From an uncultured Eggerthellaceae bacterium (GTDB taxonomy: Bacteria > Actinomycetota > Coriobacteriia > Coriobacteriales > Eggerthellaceae), in the NCBI GenBank assembly GCA_910588985.1, contig CAJURO010000021.1:1-30962 (forward strand): DNA of 30,962 bases, given 5' to 3'. The notes below the pieces were generated by a model. The model worked only from the letters and a program-made list of their open reading frames with translations. It was not told where the DNA came from and searched no databases. Position 1 is the stretch's first letter, and each line of letters starts with the position of its first letter. Below, piece by piece: positions 9,081-17,048 of the stretch. A program made the position numbers and the translations under genes.

Positions 9081-10412
9081 TTAGCTGCGATAATCAGCGT
9101 TGATGGAAATGTAATCGTGGGTAAGATCGCAGGTCCAAATGGTTGCTTCGAATGACCCTGCGTTAAGGTCGATGACGATCTCGATCTCCTCGTCTTCGAA
9201 TCGCTCGAGCGCCTCTTCCTCTGAGAAGTCAACAGCCATCCCTGATCGACAGACCTCGATCCCCATGATGCTGATGTCTACTGCCTCCTGATCGAACGTA
9301 GCTCCAGAGCGCCCCAACGCAGCTGCGATCCTTCCCCAGTTAGCATCTCTTCCAGCAACAGCTGTTTTAACGAGCGGAGAATTCGCCACCGTCCGAGCAG
9401 CAAGATCTGCATCATGAGCGCTTGCAGCACCCCGTACGATAACGTCGATGAGCCGTGTTGCGCCTTCGCCATCTTTCGCCATGGCGCGCGCAAGGCTCAC
9501 GCACAAAAGGTCAAGCGCGTCCTGAAAGCGCATGAATGCGGGAGTGCCAGGCTCCATTGCTTGAGCATCGGGCGCAGCTGCCCCGCTTGCCAACAGGAAG
9601 CATGAATCGTTGGTCGATGTATCTGAATCTACGGTAACGCGATTGAAGCTCTTGTCGACAGCCTGGCGAAGCGCGCTTGCAAGGTGCTGATCGCGCACGG
9701 GGGCATCAGTGGTGACGACGGCGATCATCGTGGCCATGTTCGGCATGATCATCCCCGCGCCCTTCGCCATTCCCCCGATCGTGAATGTCACGCCAGGATA
9801 GCCAATATCATCACCCGAAAAACGAACAGCCGCATGCTTGGGCACCGTATCAGTCGTCATGATGGCCTGTGCCGCACTACGGCCTTGAGCTTCTCTCTCC
9901 TGCGGCGTCTCGGAACGAGCAAGCGCTTCGAGAGCAGCGGAGATGCCTGGAGCGAACGGTGCAGTGTCAAGCTGCTTTCCGATGACACCCGTCGAAGCGA
10001 CAAGCACCTCTTGAACGGGGCACCCTATGGCATCAGCCACCATCATCGCTGAGCGCCGAGCAGAGGAAAGCCCTTGGTCGCCCGTTGCCGCATTCGCTAT
10101 CCCTGAATTGATGACGACTGCCCGCGCGCACCCGTAAGCAGTCTGCCCTGGTGCTCCTCCACTCAGATGCTCTCTCGATATGCATATGGGAGCAGCACAG
10201 AACACATTCGTGGTGAACGTGGCCGCAGCTGCTACTGGCTCGTCAGCCACCACGAGCGCCAGGTCAAGGCGATCGGGATCTGAACGAAACCCCGCATGCA
10301 CCCCAATGGCAGAAAAGCCAAGCGCTGAAGCAGGGCTGCCCTGCTCGTCATAGGAAAGAGAGGTCCTTGAGCATGCGGCGTCTTCGCAAGGATGATTGTC
10401 CAGACCAGCCAT
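9081..10412 (-). CDS. argJ: Ornithine acetyltransferase / N-acetylglutamate synthase
   Basis: 443 aa. ArgJ moves the acetyl group from N-acetylornithine to glutamate, releasing ornithine and regenerating N-acetylglutamate, so the pathway runs as a cycle. The precursor is expected to self-cleave before Thr228 in MPNMATMIAVV, splitting it into alpha and beta chains; the preceding GGMAKGAGMI is the family signature. The N-terminus is about 30 residues longer than many ArgJ proteins, with a Cys-rich low-complexity start. ATG 10412 has an AAGGGA site that overlaps the argC stop codon region, and the 9-base gap implies coupling. Whether the enzyme is bifunctional or monofunctional cannot be told from sequence alone. 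Confidence 0.95.
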   Translation of the reverse strand: MAGLDNHPCEDAACSRTSLSYDEQGSPASALGFSAIGVHAGFRSDPDRLDLALVVADEPVAAAATFTTNVFCAAPICISREHLSGGAPGQTAYGCARAVVINSGIANAATGDQGLSSARRSAMMVADAIGCPVQEVLVASTGVIGKQLDTAPFAPGISAALEALARSETPQEREAQGRSAAQAIMTTDTVPKHAAVRFSGDDIGYPGVTFTIGGMAKGAGMIMPNMATMIAVVTTDAPVRDQHLASALRQAVDKSFNRVTVDSDTSTNDSCFLLASGAAAPDAQAMEPGTPAFMRFQDALDLLCVSLARAMAKDGEGATRLIDVIVRGAASAHDADLAARTVANSPLVKTAVAGRDANWGRIAAALGRSGATFDQEAVDISIMGIEVCRSGMAVDFSEEEALERFEDEEIEIVIDLNAGSFEATIWTCDLTHDYISINADYRS

Positions 10413-10421
10413 GAGATTCCC

Positions 10422-11504
10422 TTAGATCGGCAGAGCCATTCCCTCAAGACCCGCAGCCTGAGGAAAGCCGAACACGATGTTGGCACATTGGATCGCCTGG
10501 CCTGCAGCGCCTTTGCAGATATTATCGATAGCGCAAAGGGCGACGGCCGACCTTGTAGGCTTGTGGAGCACAACGCTCACATGCGCGTTATTGGTACCGA
10601 CGACCGAAGATGTCTTGGGCAACGTTCCTTGAGGCAAGACGAAAACGAATGGAGAGGCTGCGTAGTAATCCTCATAAAGCTGCTGAAGGCGCTCGATCGT
10701 GATGTCGCTTGCCTCTTCAGCAAGCTTGATCGTCACAGTGGAAAGGATCCCCCTGTTGACAGGAGCAAGATGCGGCGTGAATACCAAGCGGTTCGGGATG
10801 TTCAGAATCTGCTCGATCTCGGGCGTATGACGATGCTTCGCCACGCCGTATGCCTCGATGTTGTTGTTCGCGAAGCAAAAATGCGTGCGCTCGGTCGCGC
10901 TCTTTCCAGCCCCGGTGACACCTGAAACCGCGTCCACGACAACTGATGAGCCTGCATCACCCAGGCCTGCAAGCAGAAGAGGTGCAGCCGCAAGGCTCGT
11001 CGCCGTTGGATAGCAGCCCGCGCATGCAACAAGAACGGCTTGGCCTTTCGCATGACGCTGCGCGGCATGCGAAAGCTCTTCCCCAGTAACCTCAGGAAGC
11101 CCGAACGCAGCCTCCTTGAGCAAGGAGCGCTGGGTATGCTCTGCGCCATACCACGCCTCGTAGATATCCGCATCCTTCAAGCGAAAGTCAGCCGAGAGAT
11201 CGACAACGGTAATGCCCTTCTCAAGAAGCGCTGGCGCAAGGTCAAGGGCTGCCGTATGGGGAACGGCAAGGAAGGCGATATCGAGCTCTGAGCGATCAAG
11301 ATCAGCATTCGCGCAGAACGAGAGGTTCGTCTGCCCAATGAGGGCGGGATAATGATCGGAAACCTTCTGATTCGCGAACGCATCGGACGTTACCGCAACA
11401 AGCTCGAAGACAGGATGGCGAACGAGCAGCCTGACAAGCTCTATCCCCGCGAATCCAGCGGCACCGATGACCGCAGCCTTCTTGCGACCTTCGCCAAAAG
11501 TCAC
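10422..11504 (-). CDS. argC: N-acetyl-gamma-glutamyl-phosphate reductase
   Basis: 360 aa NADP(H)-dependent reductase making N-acetylglutamate semialdehyde. The N-terminal Rossmann loop is AVIGAAGFAGIE (about 11-22) and the catalytic cysteine is Cys164 in CAGCYPTA. I prefer GTG 11504 (start of the VTFGEGRKK stretch) because GAGGGG stands 5 bases before it; ATG 11522 adds six residues but has a poor ribosome site. Longer upstream extension in the open frame is not supported by homology. It is first of the argC-J-B-D cluster and is divergent from the ligase-like gene at 11634, so both promoters must sit in the 129-bp gap between them. Confidence 0.94.
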   Translation of the reverse strand: MTFGEGRKKAAVIGAAGFAGIELVRLLVRHPVFELVAVTSDAFANQKVSDHYPALIGQTNLSFCANADLDRSELDIAFLAVPHTAALDLAPALLEKGITVVDLSADFRLKDADIYEAWYGAEHTQRSLLKEAAFGLPEVTGEELSHAAQRHAKGQAVLVACAGCYPTATSLAAAPLLLAGLGDAGSSVVVDAVSGVTGAGKSATERTHFCFANNNIEAYGVAKHRHTPEIEQILNIPNRLVFTPHLAPVNRGILSTVTIKLAEEASDITIERLQQLYEDYYAASPFVFVLPQGTLPKTSSVVGTNNAHVSVVLHKPTRSAVALCAIDNICKGAAGQAIQCANIVFGFPQAAGLEGMALPI

Positions 11505-11633
11505 GATATCCCCTCGTTTCATTGCACTCTTCGTGGATTGTGATATGCAGATGGTACTATTGACCGCGTGCACGGCTTTTATTTTACACAATGGAGCCCT
11601 CCGCAAGGTGATACACAGCGATTTGGAGCAGAC

Positions 11634-12884
11634 ATGAACGCACAGGATCAACCGAAGCGCGCTGAGAACATCTCAGCGATCGTTGATTATTTCAAGAGCG
11701 GCATCAAAGAAAGCTGCTCGGAGATCGGCATCGAGCTTGAGCATACGCTTCTCAAGGAAAATGGCGAGGCGGTCTCATTCGACGACCCCTATGGGCAGGA
11801 ATGGCTTCTGGAGCAACTGCTTGACACCTATCCCGAGAAGATCATCGATGAAGAAGGATCCCTTATTGGGATCATCGGAGATCATGCCTCGGTCACACTT
11901 GAACCAGCAGCGCAGTTCGAGCTTTCTGCAGGACCTTTTCGCACGCTTGCTCATGCCGAAGAGACGTTCAAGAAATTTGAAAGCGTGCTCGCAGGCCTCA
12001 CCGAAACGCATGGCATCGAAGCGCTCACTCCTGGCTATCATCCAACCTGCAAAGCAGCCGATCTCAAGCTTATCCCAAAGCGTCGATACGAGATCATGAA
12101 TGAATACTTGGGCAGCATCTCGATGTTCGGCATCTGTATGATGCGCGGAAGTGCGGCCACGCAAGTTGCCATCGACTACTGCTCTGTTGATGACTGCTTA
12201 CGGAAACTCCGTCTTGCAAATGCATGCACGCCGCTCTTCTCGCTGATCTGCGACAACGCGCCTATCTTCGAAGGCGATATCCGTCCTCACGAGCTCATGA
12301 GAACAGAGATCTGGCTCAAGTGCGATCCCGCTCGCTGCGGTACTGTGCCTGGCGTGATGCAAGAAGGCTTCACGCTCGAAGACTATGCTGCGTACATCCT
12401 TGATACGCCCGCAATGGTCGCTCGCACGGATGCAGGACTTGCACTCTCTGAGAAGACGATCGGAGAGTTGTTTGCTCATAAGACGATGAACTCCGACGAT
12501 ATCGAACATGCGCTGTCGGTATTCTTCACCGATGTTCGACTTAAGAAATACATCGAGATCCGCCCCGCAGATGCCATGCCTCTCCCCTGCGTCATCGGCT
12601 TCGCCGCGCTCGTAAAAGGCCTCTTCTATAACGAAGGATCTCTCACAGAGCTGGATCGGATCTTTGAAGGCGTCGACGCCAGCGCGATCCTCCAAGCAAA
12701 GGTTTCCCTTATGGAATATGGGTATAAGGCAAGCGTCTATGGGCACCCCGCATCTGATCTCGTCGATGAGCTCATGAGCCTTGCGGCCACGGGCCTTTCG
12801 AGCGAAGAGTCCCGCTATCTTGAGCCTCTCTCGGCAATGGCAGCCCAGCGCACAACGCTTGCGAGTATCGCGCTTGCGAAATAA
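11634..12884 (+). CDS. Glutamate-cysteine ligase-like protein
   Basis: 416 aa, resembling the GCS2/GshA-EgtA group of ATP-dependent carboxylate-amine ligases. The Glu-rich N-terminal motif CSEIGIELEHTLL (about 25-37) and the following strand ASVTLEPAAQFELSAGPF (about 85-102) match the metal- and glutamate-binding layout of this family. YHPTCK, RYEIMNEYLG and MMRGSAATQVAIDY also fit. The likely reaction is ATP-dependent gamma-linkage of glutamate to cysteine; other amine acceptors are possible. ATG 11634 is preferred over the earlier in-frame ATG 11568 because TTGGAG precedes it by 6 bases. No gshB or ergothioneine/mycothiol partner is visible in the window. It is followed after 48 bases by the prolyl isomerase gene in the same direction. 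Confidence 0.72.
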   Translation: MNAQDQPKRAENISAIVDYFKSGIKESCSEIGIELEHTLLKENGEAVSFDDPYGQEWLLEQLLDTYPEKIIDEEGSLIGIIGDHASVTLEPAAQFELSAGPFRTLAHAEETFKKFESVLAGLTETHGIEALTPGYHPTCKAADLKLIPKRRYEIMNEYLGSISMFGICMMRGSAATQVAIDYCSVDDCLRKLRLANACTPLFSLICDNAPIFEGDIRPHELMRTEIWLKCDPARCGTVPGVMQEGFTLEDYAAYILDTPAMVARTDAGLALSEKTIGELFAHKTMNSDDIEHALSVFFTDVRLKKYIEIRPADAMPLPCVIGFAALVKGLFYNEGSLTELDRIFEGVDASAILQAKVSLMEYGYKASVYGHPASDLVDELMSLAATGLSSEESRYLEPLSAMAAQRTTLASIALAK

Positions 12885-12932
12885 GGTTTATTTGAAGATG
12901 AAGAATAAGGACAGATAAGAGAAAGGATCACT

Positions 12933-13364
12933 ATGAGCAATGAGGGAAAGATCGTCAAGATCCATTACAAGGGAACCCTGGATGATGGCGAACAGTTCGA
13001 CTCGTCTTACGACCGTGGAGAGCCGATCGAGTTCAAATGCATGGAAGGCACCGTTATCAAAGGCTTTGATGACGCTGTCGTTGATATGAACGTTGGCGAT
13101 AAGAAGAGCATTCACCTTGAACCGAGCGAAGCCTACGGAGAATATGACGAGAAGCTCGTCATGACCGCGCCGATCGAGAATATCCCGAATGCTGCCGATC
13201 TGCCTGTTGGCGAAACCATCTATCTTCAGGGACCTGATGGAATGCCTTTCCCCGCAACCGTTGTGAGCGTAGATGACAAAGAAGCCAAGTTCGACATGAA
13301 CCATCCTCTTGCTGGCAAACCTCTTAACTTCGAGCTTGAGCTTGTCGAAGTTAAGGACGCATAG
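12933..13364 (+). CDS. FKBP-type peptidyl-prolyl isomerase, SlyD-like
   Basis: 143 aa cytosolic proline isomerase/chaperone. FKBP strands are evident: VKIHYKGTLDDGEQFDSS, PIEFKCMEGTVIKGFDDAV, MNVGDKKSIHLEPSEAYGEYDE. An insert-in-flap chaperone domain (about 75-120) is followed by MNHPLAGKPLNFELELVEV, as in SlyD. Unlike E. coli SlyD there is no His/Cys-rich metal-binding tail, so a nickel role is unlikely. The start has GAAAGGA at good spacing. The stop is only 2 bases from the stop of the convergent transporter gene, and no terminator separates them. Confidence 0.92.
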   Translation: MSNEGKIVKIHYKGTLDDGEQFDSSYDRGEPIEFKCMEGTVIKGFDDAVVDMNVGDKKSIHLEPSEAYGEYDEKLVMTAPIENIPNAADLPVGETIYLQGPDGMPFPATVVSVDDKEAKFDMNHPLAGKPLNFELELVEVKDA

Positions 13365-13366
13365 CA

Positions 13367-14329
13367 TCACCGCATAGAAGCATCCGATCGTTCTATCTCG
13401 CGCAGGGCACTCTGTGCTCTGCGCAATGCGTTCTTACGCTCGACTCTCAGCGGGATGTACTCGCTGAAGATGATGCCCCCGAAGATAAATGCGAACCCGA
13501 TATATGTTGCAACGCTTGGCATCTCGCTCAAGATAAGCACGGCAAAAAGGACTCCGAACACAGACTCTAGCGAGAGGAAAAGAGACGCTTGCGCTGGCTC
13601 CGTATGAGCAACCCCCAGATTCTGCAAAAGCAAGGCAATGCAGGAAGCGAACACTGCGAGGTAAATCAAACTGATCCAGGTATCGGCTCCAAAGGAAGCG
13701 AAGTCGGGCAGGGGTTCTGTTGCAAGCCCGAACGCAATGCCAAGCAGGCCTGCAACAAGGAACTGAACGACTGTGAGCACCGTGACGGAATGTTCAAGCG
13801 AGAGCCGTGCCGTCATGATGACATGCAAGCTCAAGAAGAAGGCTGAGAGCAGCGTGACCAGATCCCCGAAACGGAGCGAGAATCCTTCTGACCCTCCATA
13901 GGCCACAAAGCCAAGACCTATCATGCAAAGCAATGCCGCGATGATAGTGAACTTGGTAGGAGCCACGCGCGTAACAACCCAGTTCAAGAATGGGATGATA
14001 ACAACATAGAAGGTCGTCAAGAACGCACTATTGGAAGCTGTAGTATCACTCAGACCAAGCGTGTTCGTCTCATAGGACAAAAAGAGTAGCAACCCAAGCA
14101 CAGCACCACCTTTTAGGTGAGCTCCGTCGAGCCGCTTGATCATCTTGGTGACCACGACAGTGCCCAAGATGATCCCTGCCACTAGAAAGCGAAATCCTAC
14201 GATCCAGGCAGGACTTACCTCATCCACGGTTGATTTGATTACCACAGTACCAAGACCCCATATTGCTGTGGCAAGGATCATGAGCGCTTTGTAGAACCAT
14301 GAAGGTGTATGCAATGACTTCAATCCCAT
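13367..14329 (-). CDS. EamA/DMT-family transporter
   Basis: 320 aa with about ten predicted membrane helices in two EamA repeats (about 14-145 and 155-295), in the drug/metabolite transporter superfamily. The first helix carries ILATAIWGLGTVVIK, typical of the family, and the second repeat ends with SLESVFGVLFAVLILSEMPSVATYIGFAFIFGGI. The C-terminal tail is basic and cytoplasmic (RVERKNALRRAQ). Substrate cannot be inferred; relatives export amino acids or other small metabolites. The start at 14329 lacks a clear ribosome site. It converges with the prolyl isomerase gene, the two stops being 2 bases apart. Confidence 0.88.
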   Translation of the reverse strand: MGLKSLHTPSWFYKALMILATAIWGLGTVVIKSTVDEVSPAWIVGFRFLVAGIILGTVVVTKMIKRLDGAHLKGGAVLGLLLFLSYETNTLGLSDTTASNSAFLTTFYVVIIPFLNWVVTRVAPTKFTIIAALLCMIGLGFVAYGGSEGFSLRFGDLVTLLSAFFLSLHVIMTARLSLEHSVTVLTVVQFLVAGLLGIAFGLATEPLPDFASFGADTWISLIYLAVFASCIALLLQNLGVAHTEPAQASLFLSLESVFGVLFAVLILSEMPSVATYIGFAFIFGGIIFSEYIPLRVERKNALRRAQSALREIERSDASMR

Positions 14330-14429
14330 GATCGAAGCATATCAAACCTCAAGCTCCATATGAGCCAGAGCTGAACAGCCCTCTGCACAACGCCATATCT
14401 ACAGACCTGACCCTACCCCAACCGCAACA

Positions 14430-15230
14430 TCATCTAGGAAGCTGATGCATTCGTTCTACAAGACCTTTGCCTGCGCGCACAGTATCCACCCAGTTGTTGT
14501 AATTCAGAACATCCGCAAATAACTCCATCTTCTTCTTGTAATCAAAGAACGCCATATCATCGGAGACCTGCCCCTGCTTCCCCATACGAGCATCGTGGTC
14601 GACAGCATTCCCAAACCCGCTGTACGTCATAGACCAGAAAACGCTTGCGAGCACCGAATGCCACTCAAACGTACAGAGACTTGAGGGCAACCAAACCGTC
14701 CGACCCATAATCTCAGGCCATGCCTCCATTGAAATGATGTTGATCGGCTTGAGCAATCCGATGTTCTCAAGCATCTCAAGAGGGTCTTCCCCGCCCTGAA
14801 CACGCTCATGAAAACCACTCACTGAGAAGATGTTCCCTCCGAGCTTGCTCACTTCTGAATCAGCTAATTGGACACTATTGCAATCCAATATGCATGCCCC
14901 TAAGCCACGTGCAATCTGTCGACCATCATCCGACGGGCGAAAATCTTGCCAAGGAATGATGAGCTCGTTGCAGATGCTCCCCACCGCAGGATCAAGCGCG
15001 TACATCAAATTCAACGAAGCCTCTATCCGACGAACCAAGGATTGCCGCGCTTGCCCGTGAATGCTCGAAGGAGAAGAGCGCCAGGAATGATCGATCGAGA
15101 GAAGCGCGTTGAGCAAACATGATGGATCTGCGCGACGGAAAGCATCGTAGAGGGATGTGATGTCCTTATCTTCGATCTTCAATGCAGCTAAGAAGAACTC
15201 TTGGGATTGCGTGCTGGATGTCGTGCACAT
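14430..15230 (-). CDS. Hypothetical protein, 266 aa, with structured leader
   Basis: I do not recognise this protein. It has no signal peptide or membrane helix and looks soluble and cytoplasmic. It begins MCTTSSTQSQEFFLAALKIED, is rich in Trp and Ser, and contains the phrases IDHSWRSSPSS, CNELIIPWQDFRPSDDGRQ, ISMEAWPEIMGRTVWLPSSL and FEWHSVLASVFWSMTYSG. Five or more tryptophans in the C-terminal half suggest a folded hydrophobic core rather than random coding. ATG 15230 has GAGGTGG five bases upstream; the frame stays open for 26 more codons into the leader, which is judged non-coding. The gene stands alone between two transporters, with its own extended -10 promoter and a roughly 130-base leader full of inverted repeats, so regulated expression is likely. 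Function unknown. Confidence 0.75.
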   Translation of the reverse strand: MCTTSSTQSQEFFLAALKIEDKDITSLYDAFRRADPSCLLNALLSIDHSWRSSPSSIHGQARQSLVRRIEASLNLMYALDPAVGSICNELIIPWQDFRPSDDGRQIARGLGACILDCNSVQLADSEVSKLGGNIFSVSGFHERVQGGEDPLEMLENIGLLKPINIISMEAWPEIMGRTVWLPSSLCTFEWHSVLASVFWSMTYSGFGNAVDHDARMGKQGQVSDDMAFFDYKKKMELFADVLNYNNWVDTVRAGKGLVERMHQLPR

Positions 15231-15252
15231 TGAAACCACCTCTTCTTTCTTG

Positions 15253-15341
15253 AATCCTTTGTTCTCCTGCAAGGATTTACAAGCGTAAGGTGGGTGTTTT
15301 CCATCCATGCCTGGGCGAGCGACTAAGTCGCAGGCGCTTGT
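15253..15341 (-). promoter_or_regulatory. Structured 5' leader, riboswitch-like multi-helix fold
   Basis: Read on the minus strand, a closing stem ACAAGCG/CGCTTGT (15335-15341 with 15279-15285) encloses two hairpins. One is GCCTG/CAGGC (15331-15335 and 15309-15313) with an inner GCGAC/GTCGC. The other is TGGATG-GAAAA-CACCCA with one A-C mismatch. Next comes a perfect hairpin AATCCTT/AAGGATT (15271-15277 and 15253-15259) whose loop contains GCAGGAG. That GCAGG could instead pair with CCTGC of the upstream hairpin. The three-helix junction plus switchable downstream hairpin resembles a cis-regulatory RNA. It matches no class I can name. Confidence 0.45.
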
Positions 15342-15366
15342 TAGGGCCTCTTGTTAATGTGCCTTC

Positions 15367-15375
15367 ATTATAGCA
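15367..15375 (-). promoter_or_regulatory. Extended -10 promoter for the 266-aa hypothetical
   Basis: On the minus strand TGC-TATAAT is a full extended -10 with a perfect hexamer, placing the transcription start near 15360 and giving a leader of about 130 bases. Upstream, TTTGTA-N7-TACAAA (15393-15411) is centred near -42, where an activator or repressor could bind. A 9-bp inverted repeat, GGGCCTCTT/AAGAGGCCC (15344-15352 and 15414-15422), brackets the whole promoter. Confidence 0.6.
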
Positions 15376-15442
15376 AAAAATGCGAACATTTGTTTGTATT
15401 AGTTTTACAAAGTAAGAGGCCCGCCCAAAGTATCTTCATACC

Positions 15443-16714
15443 CTAGAAAATGATCAGCAGATATACCATGGCAATAGCTACTGACAGGATCATCAGCGGG
15501 AAGCCGATCTTCAAATAGTTAACGAACGTAATCGGATACCCCTCGCGATTACTGATGCCAGAAAGCACCACATTCGCCGAAGCGCCGATGAGCGTACCAT
15601 TGCCACCAAAGCAAGCACCAAGGGAGATCGCCCACCACAATGGCGTCACATCCATGCCTGTTGCCTCCATGGCAAGCACAATGGGAATGACCGCTGCGAC
15701 GAACGGAATGTTATCGAGTATCGCAGAGAAGATAGCTGACCCCCACAAGAGCACCACCATCGTCAAGATCACATTTCCGCCTGTCGCCTCGATGATCAAC
15801 TGAGCGAGGAATGTGATGACACCAGTGACCTCAAGGCCGCCGACGATGATGAACAAGCCGATGAAGAACCAGATCGTTGGCCACTCAACGTCGAAGATGC
15901 ATTCCTCAACATTCTGCCGACCAATGAGAAGCATGATAGCGGCAGCGGCCAAAGCGATGTAGGAAGACTTGAGCCCGAGCGTATCATGCAAGAGGAAGGC
16001 AACTACGATGAGCCCGATCATGACAACGCTCTTCCTGAAGAGTGCGAGATCCTTGATCTCGTCGCGCTCGTTCAGCGCCATGACCTCTTCCATGTACGCC
16101 GTCTCTGTCCCTCCGATGACCTGCTTTCTATAGAGGAAGCGAAAGACGACAATAATGACAACCATGACGACTACCACGCAGGGCGCATCCACGATAAGAA
16201 AGTCAGCAAAGGGGATGTCGGCCATTGAGCCCAGCATGATGTTAGGTGGATCTCCGATGAGCGTGGCGGTTCCACCAATGTTCGACGCAATGATCTGCGT
16301 GATGAAGTAGGGCACGGGATTAAGATGAAGGATCCTGCAGATGGTGAATGTCATAGGACCAACAAGCAATACCGTTGTCACGTTGTCCAGCACCGCTGAG
16401 AGCACTGCGGTGATGATCATGAAATACACCATGATGCGCCATGGATCAGCTTTTGCCAACCGCGCTGCCTTGATGGCGATATATTGGAAAAGACCTGAAT
16501 GTTTCACCACGGCGACGAAGATCATCATGCCGCAAAGCACTCCAAGCGTATTCCAGTCGATCGCCCCTATAGCCTCATCAAATGAAACGATGCCACTGAT
16601 GAGCAAGATGACCGCTCCTGAAAGCGCAAGCACGGTTCGATGTATCTTTTCCGTGGCGATCAGAGCAATGATGACAACAAAGAGACAAATACAGAATATC
16701 GCTTGACCGCTCAT
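15443..16714 (-). CDS. ArsB/NhaD-family (ion transporter superfamily) permease
   Basis: 423 aa, with about eleven predicted membrane helices. Two inverted-repeat halves each carry a discontinuous-helix motif: SAVLDNVTTVLLVGP plus NIGGTATLIGDPPNIMLG in the first half, and SAILDNIPFVAAVIP plus ACFGGNGTLIGASANVVLSG in the second. This is the hallmark of the SLC13/CitM/ArsB/NhaD group (family knowledge). The cytoplasmic linker (about 195-225) is charged. Candidate activities are sodium-proton exchange or export/import of an oxyanion or carboxylate; sequence alone does not decide. No arsR, arsC or arsA lies nearby, which weakens an arsenite role. The start at 16714 has GGAAAGGAT upstream. Confidence 0.88.
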   Translation of the reverse strand: MSGQAIFCICLFVVIIALIATEKIHRTVLALSGAVILLISGIVSFDEAIGAIDWNTLGVLCGMMIFVAVVKHSGLFQYIAIKAARLAKADPWRIMVYFMIITAVLSAVLDNVTTVLLVGPMTFTICRILHLNPVPYFITQIIASNIGGTATLIGDPPNIMLGSMADIPFADFLIVDAPCVVVVMVVIIVVFRFLYRKQVIGGTETAYMEEVMALNERDEIKDLALFRKSVVMIGLIVVAFLLHDTLGLKSSYIALAAAAIMLLIGRQNVEECIFDVEWPTIWFFIGLFIIVGGLEVTGVITFLAQLIIEATGGNVILTMVVLLWGSAIFSAILDNIPFVAAVIPIVLAMEATGMDVTPLWWAISLGACFGGNGTLIGASANVVLSGISNREGYPITFVNYLKIGFPLMILSVAIAMVYLLIIF

Positions 16715-16853
16715 TGGCAGAAATCCTTTCCTATATACAAAACCGAACTTCTCTTTCTAAGGCTTTTCTAGAACTTCGGTCACTCTCAAGGGTACCCCAC
16801 CTTGAAGCTTCTGTATACGCAGTTCTCATGTATAAGCCTCTCATGAGGACACA

Positions 16854-16894
16854 CGAAGATAGCTTTCATTCTAAGAGTATGAAAGCTATCTTCG
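16854..16894. repeat. Perfect 16-bp inverted repeat
   Basis: CGAAGATAGCTTTCAT and its exact reverse complement flank the 9-base loop TCTAAGAGT. No T tract follows on either strand, so it is not a standard terminator. On the plus strand the right arm starts with the ATG of a small ORF, and the loop holds an AAGAG element that could act as its ribosome site. Confidence 0.95.
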
Positions 16895-16995
16895 GTTTAC
16901 TCGGCGTACAAACCGCGTCAAGCAGCGCAAAAGCGAGCACCGCATCTCTTGCAGAATCTTTCAAGTTGCAAAATCAACCTTCACTCAGGCCGTAA
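16879..16995 (+). CDS. Possible 38-aa ORF starting inside the hairpin
   Basis: ATG 16879 opens a 38-codon frame ending in TAA at 16995, 53 bases before the next gene. The peptide starts MKAIFGLLGVQTASSSAKAS and is rich in Ser and Ala, with one acidic and few basic residues. The start codon is the first triplet of the right hairpin arm, and only a weak AAGAG precedes it. It could be a leader peptide, a small regulator or a chance frame. The in-frame region upstream of the hairpin looks non-coding. Confidence 0.3.
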   Translation: MKAIFGLLGVQTASSSAKASTASLAESFKLQNQPSLRP

Positions 16996-17048
16996 TCCCG
17001 ACGTGCACATGCTCAGGTACAATGAGGAAAACAGCACAGGGAGCTTCT

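Larger units (their letters stand above)
16715..17048. other. 334-bp gap with hairpins and a possible small ORF
   Basis: No long gene here. From left to right it holds the permease ribosome site, an imperfect repeat CAAGG/CCTTG around the palindrome GGGTACCC (about 16788-16805), the 16-bp hairpin at 16854-16894, a possible 38-codon ORF, and a TACAAT hexamer (17018-17023) that could be the -10 for the 116-aa gene at 17049. Confidence 0.6.

Noticed and set aside
11505..11633. Arginine repressor (ARG box) operator upstream of argC
   Set aside because: AT-rich patches such as TGATATGCAGA are present, but no convincing palindromic TGAATnnnnATTCA-type site; a TTGACC without a good -10 was also too weak to call.
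15443..16714. Arsenite efflux role for the permease
   Set aside because: Family resemblance exists, but there is no arsR, arsA or arsC nearby, and NhaD or carboxylate transport is equally possible.
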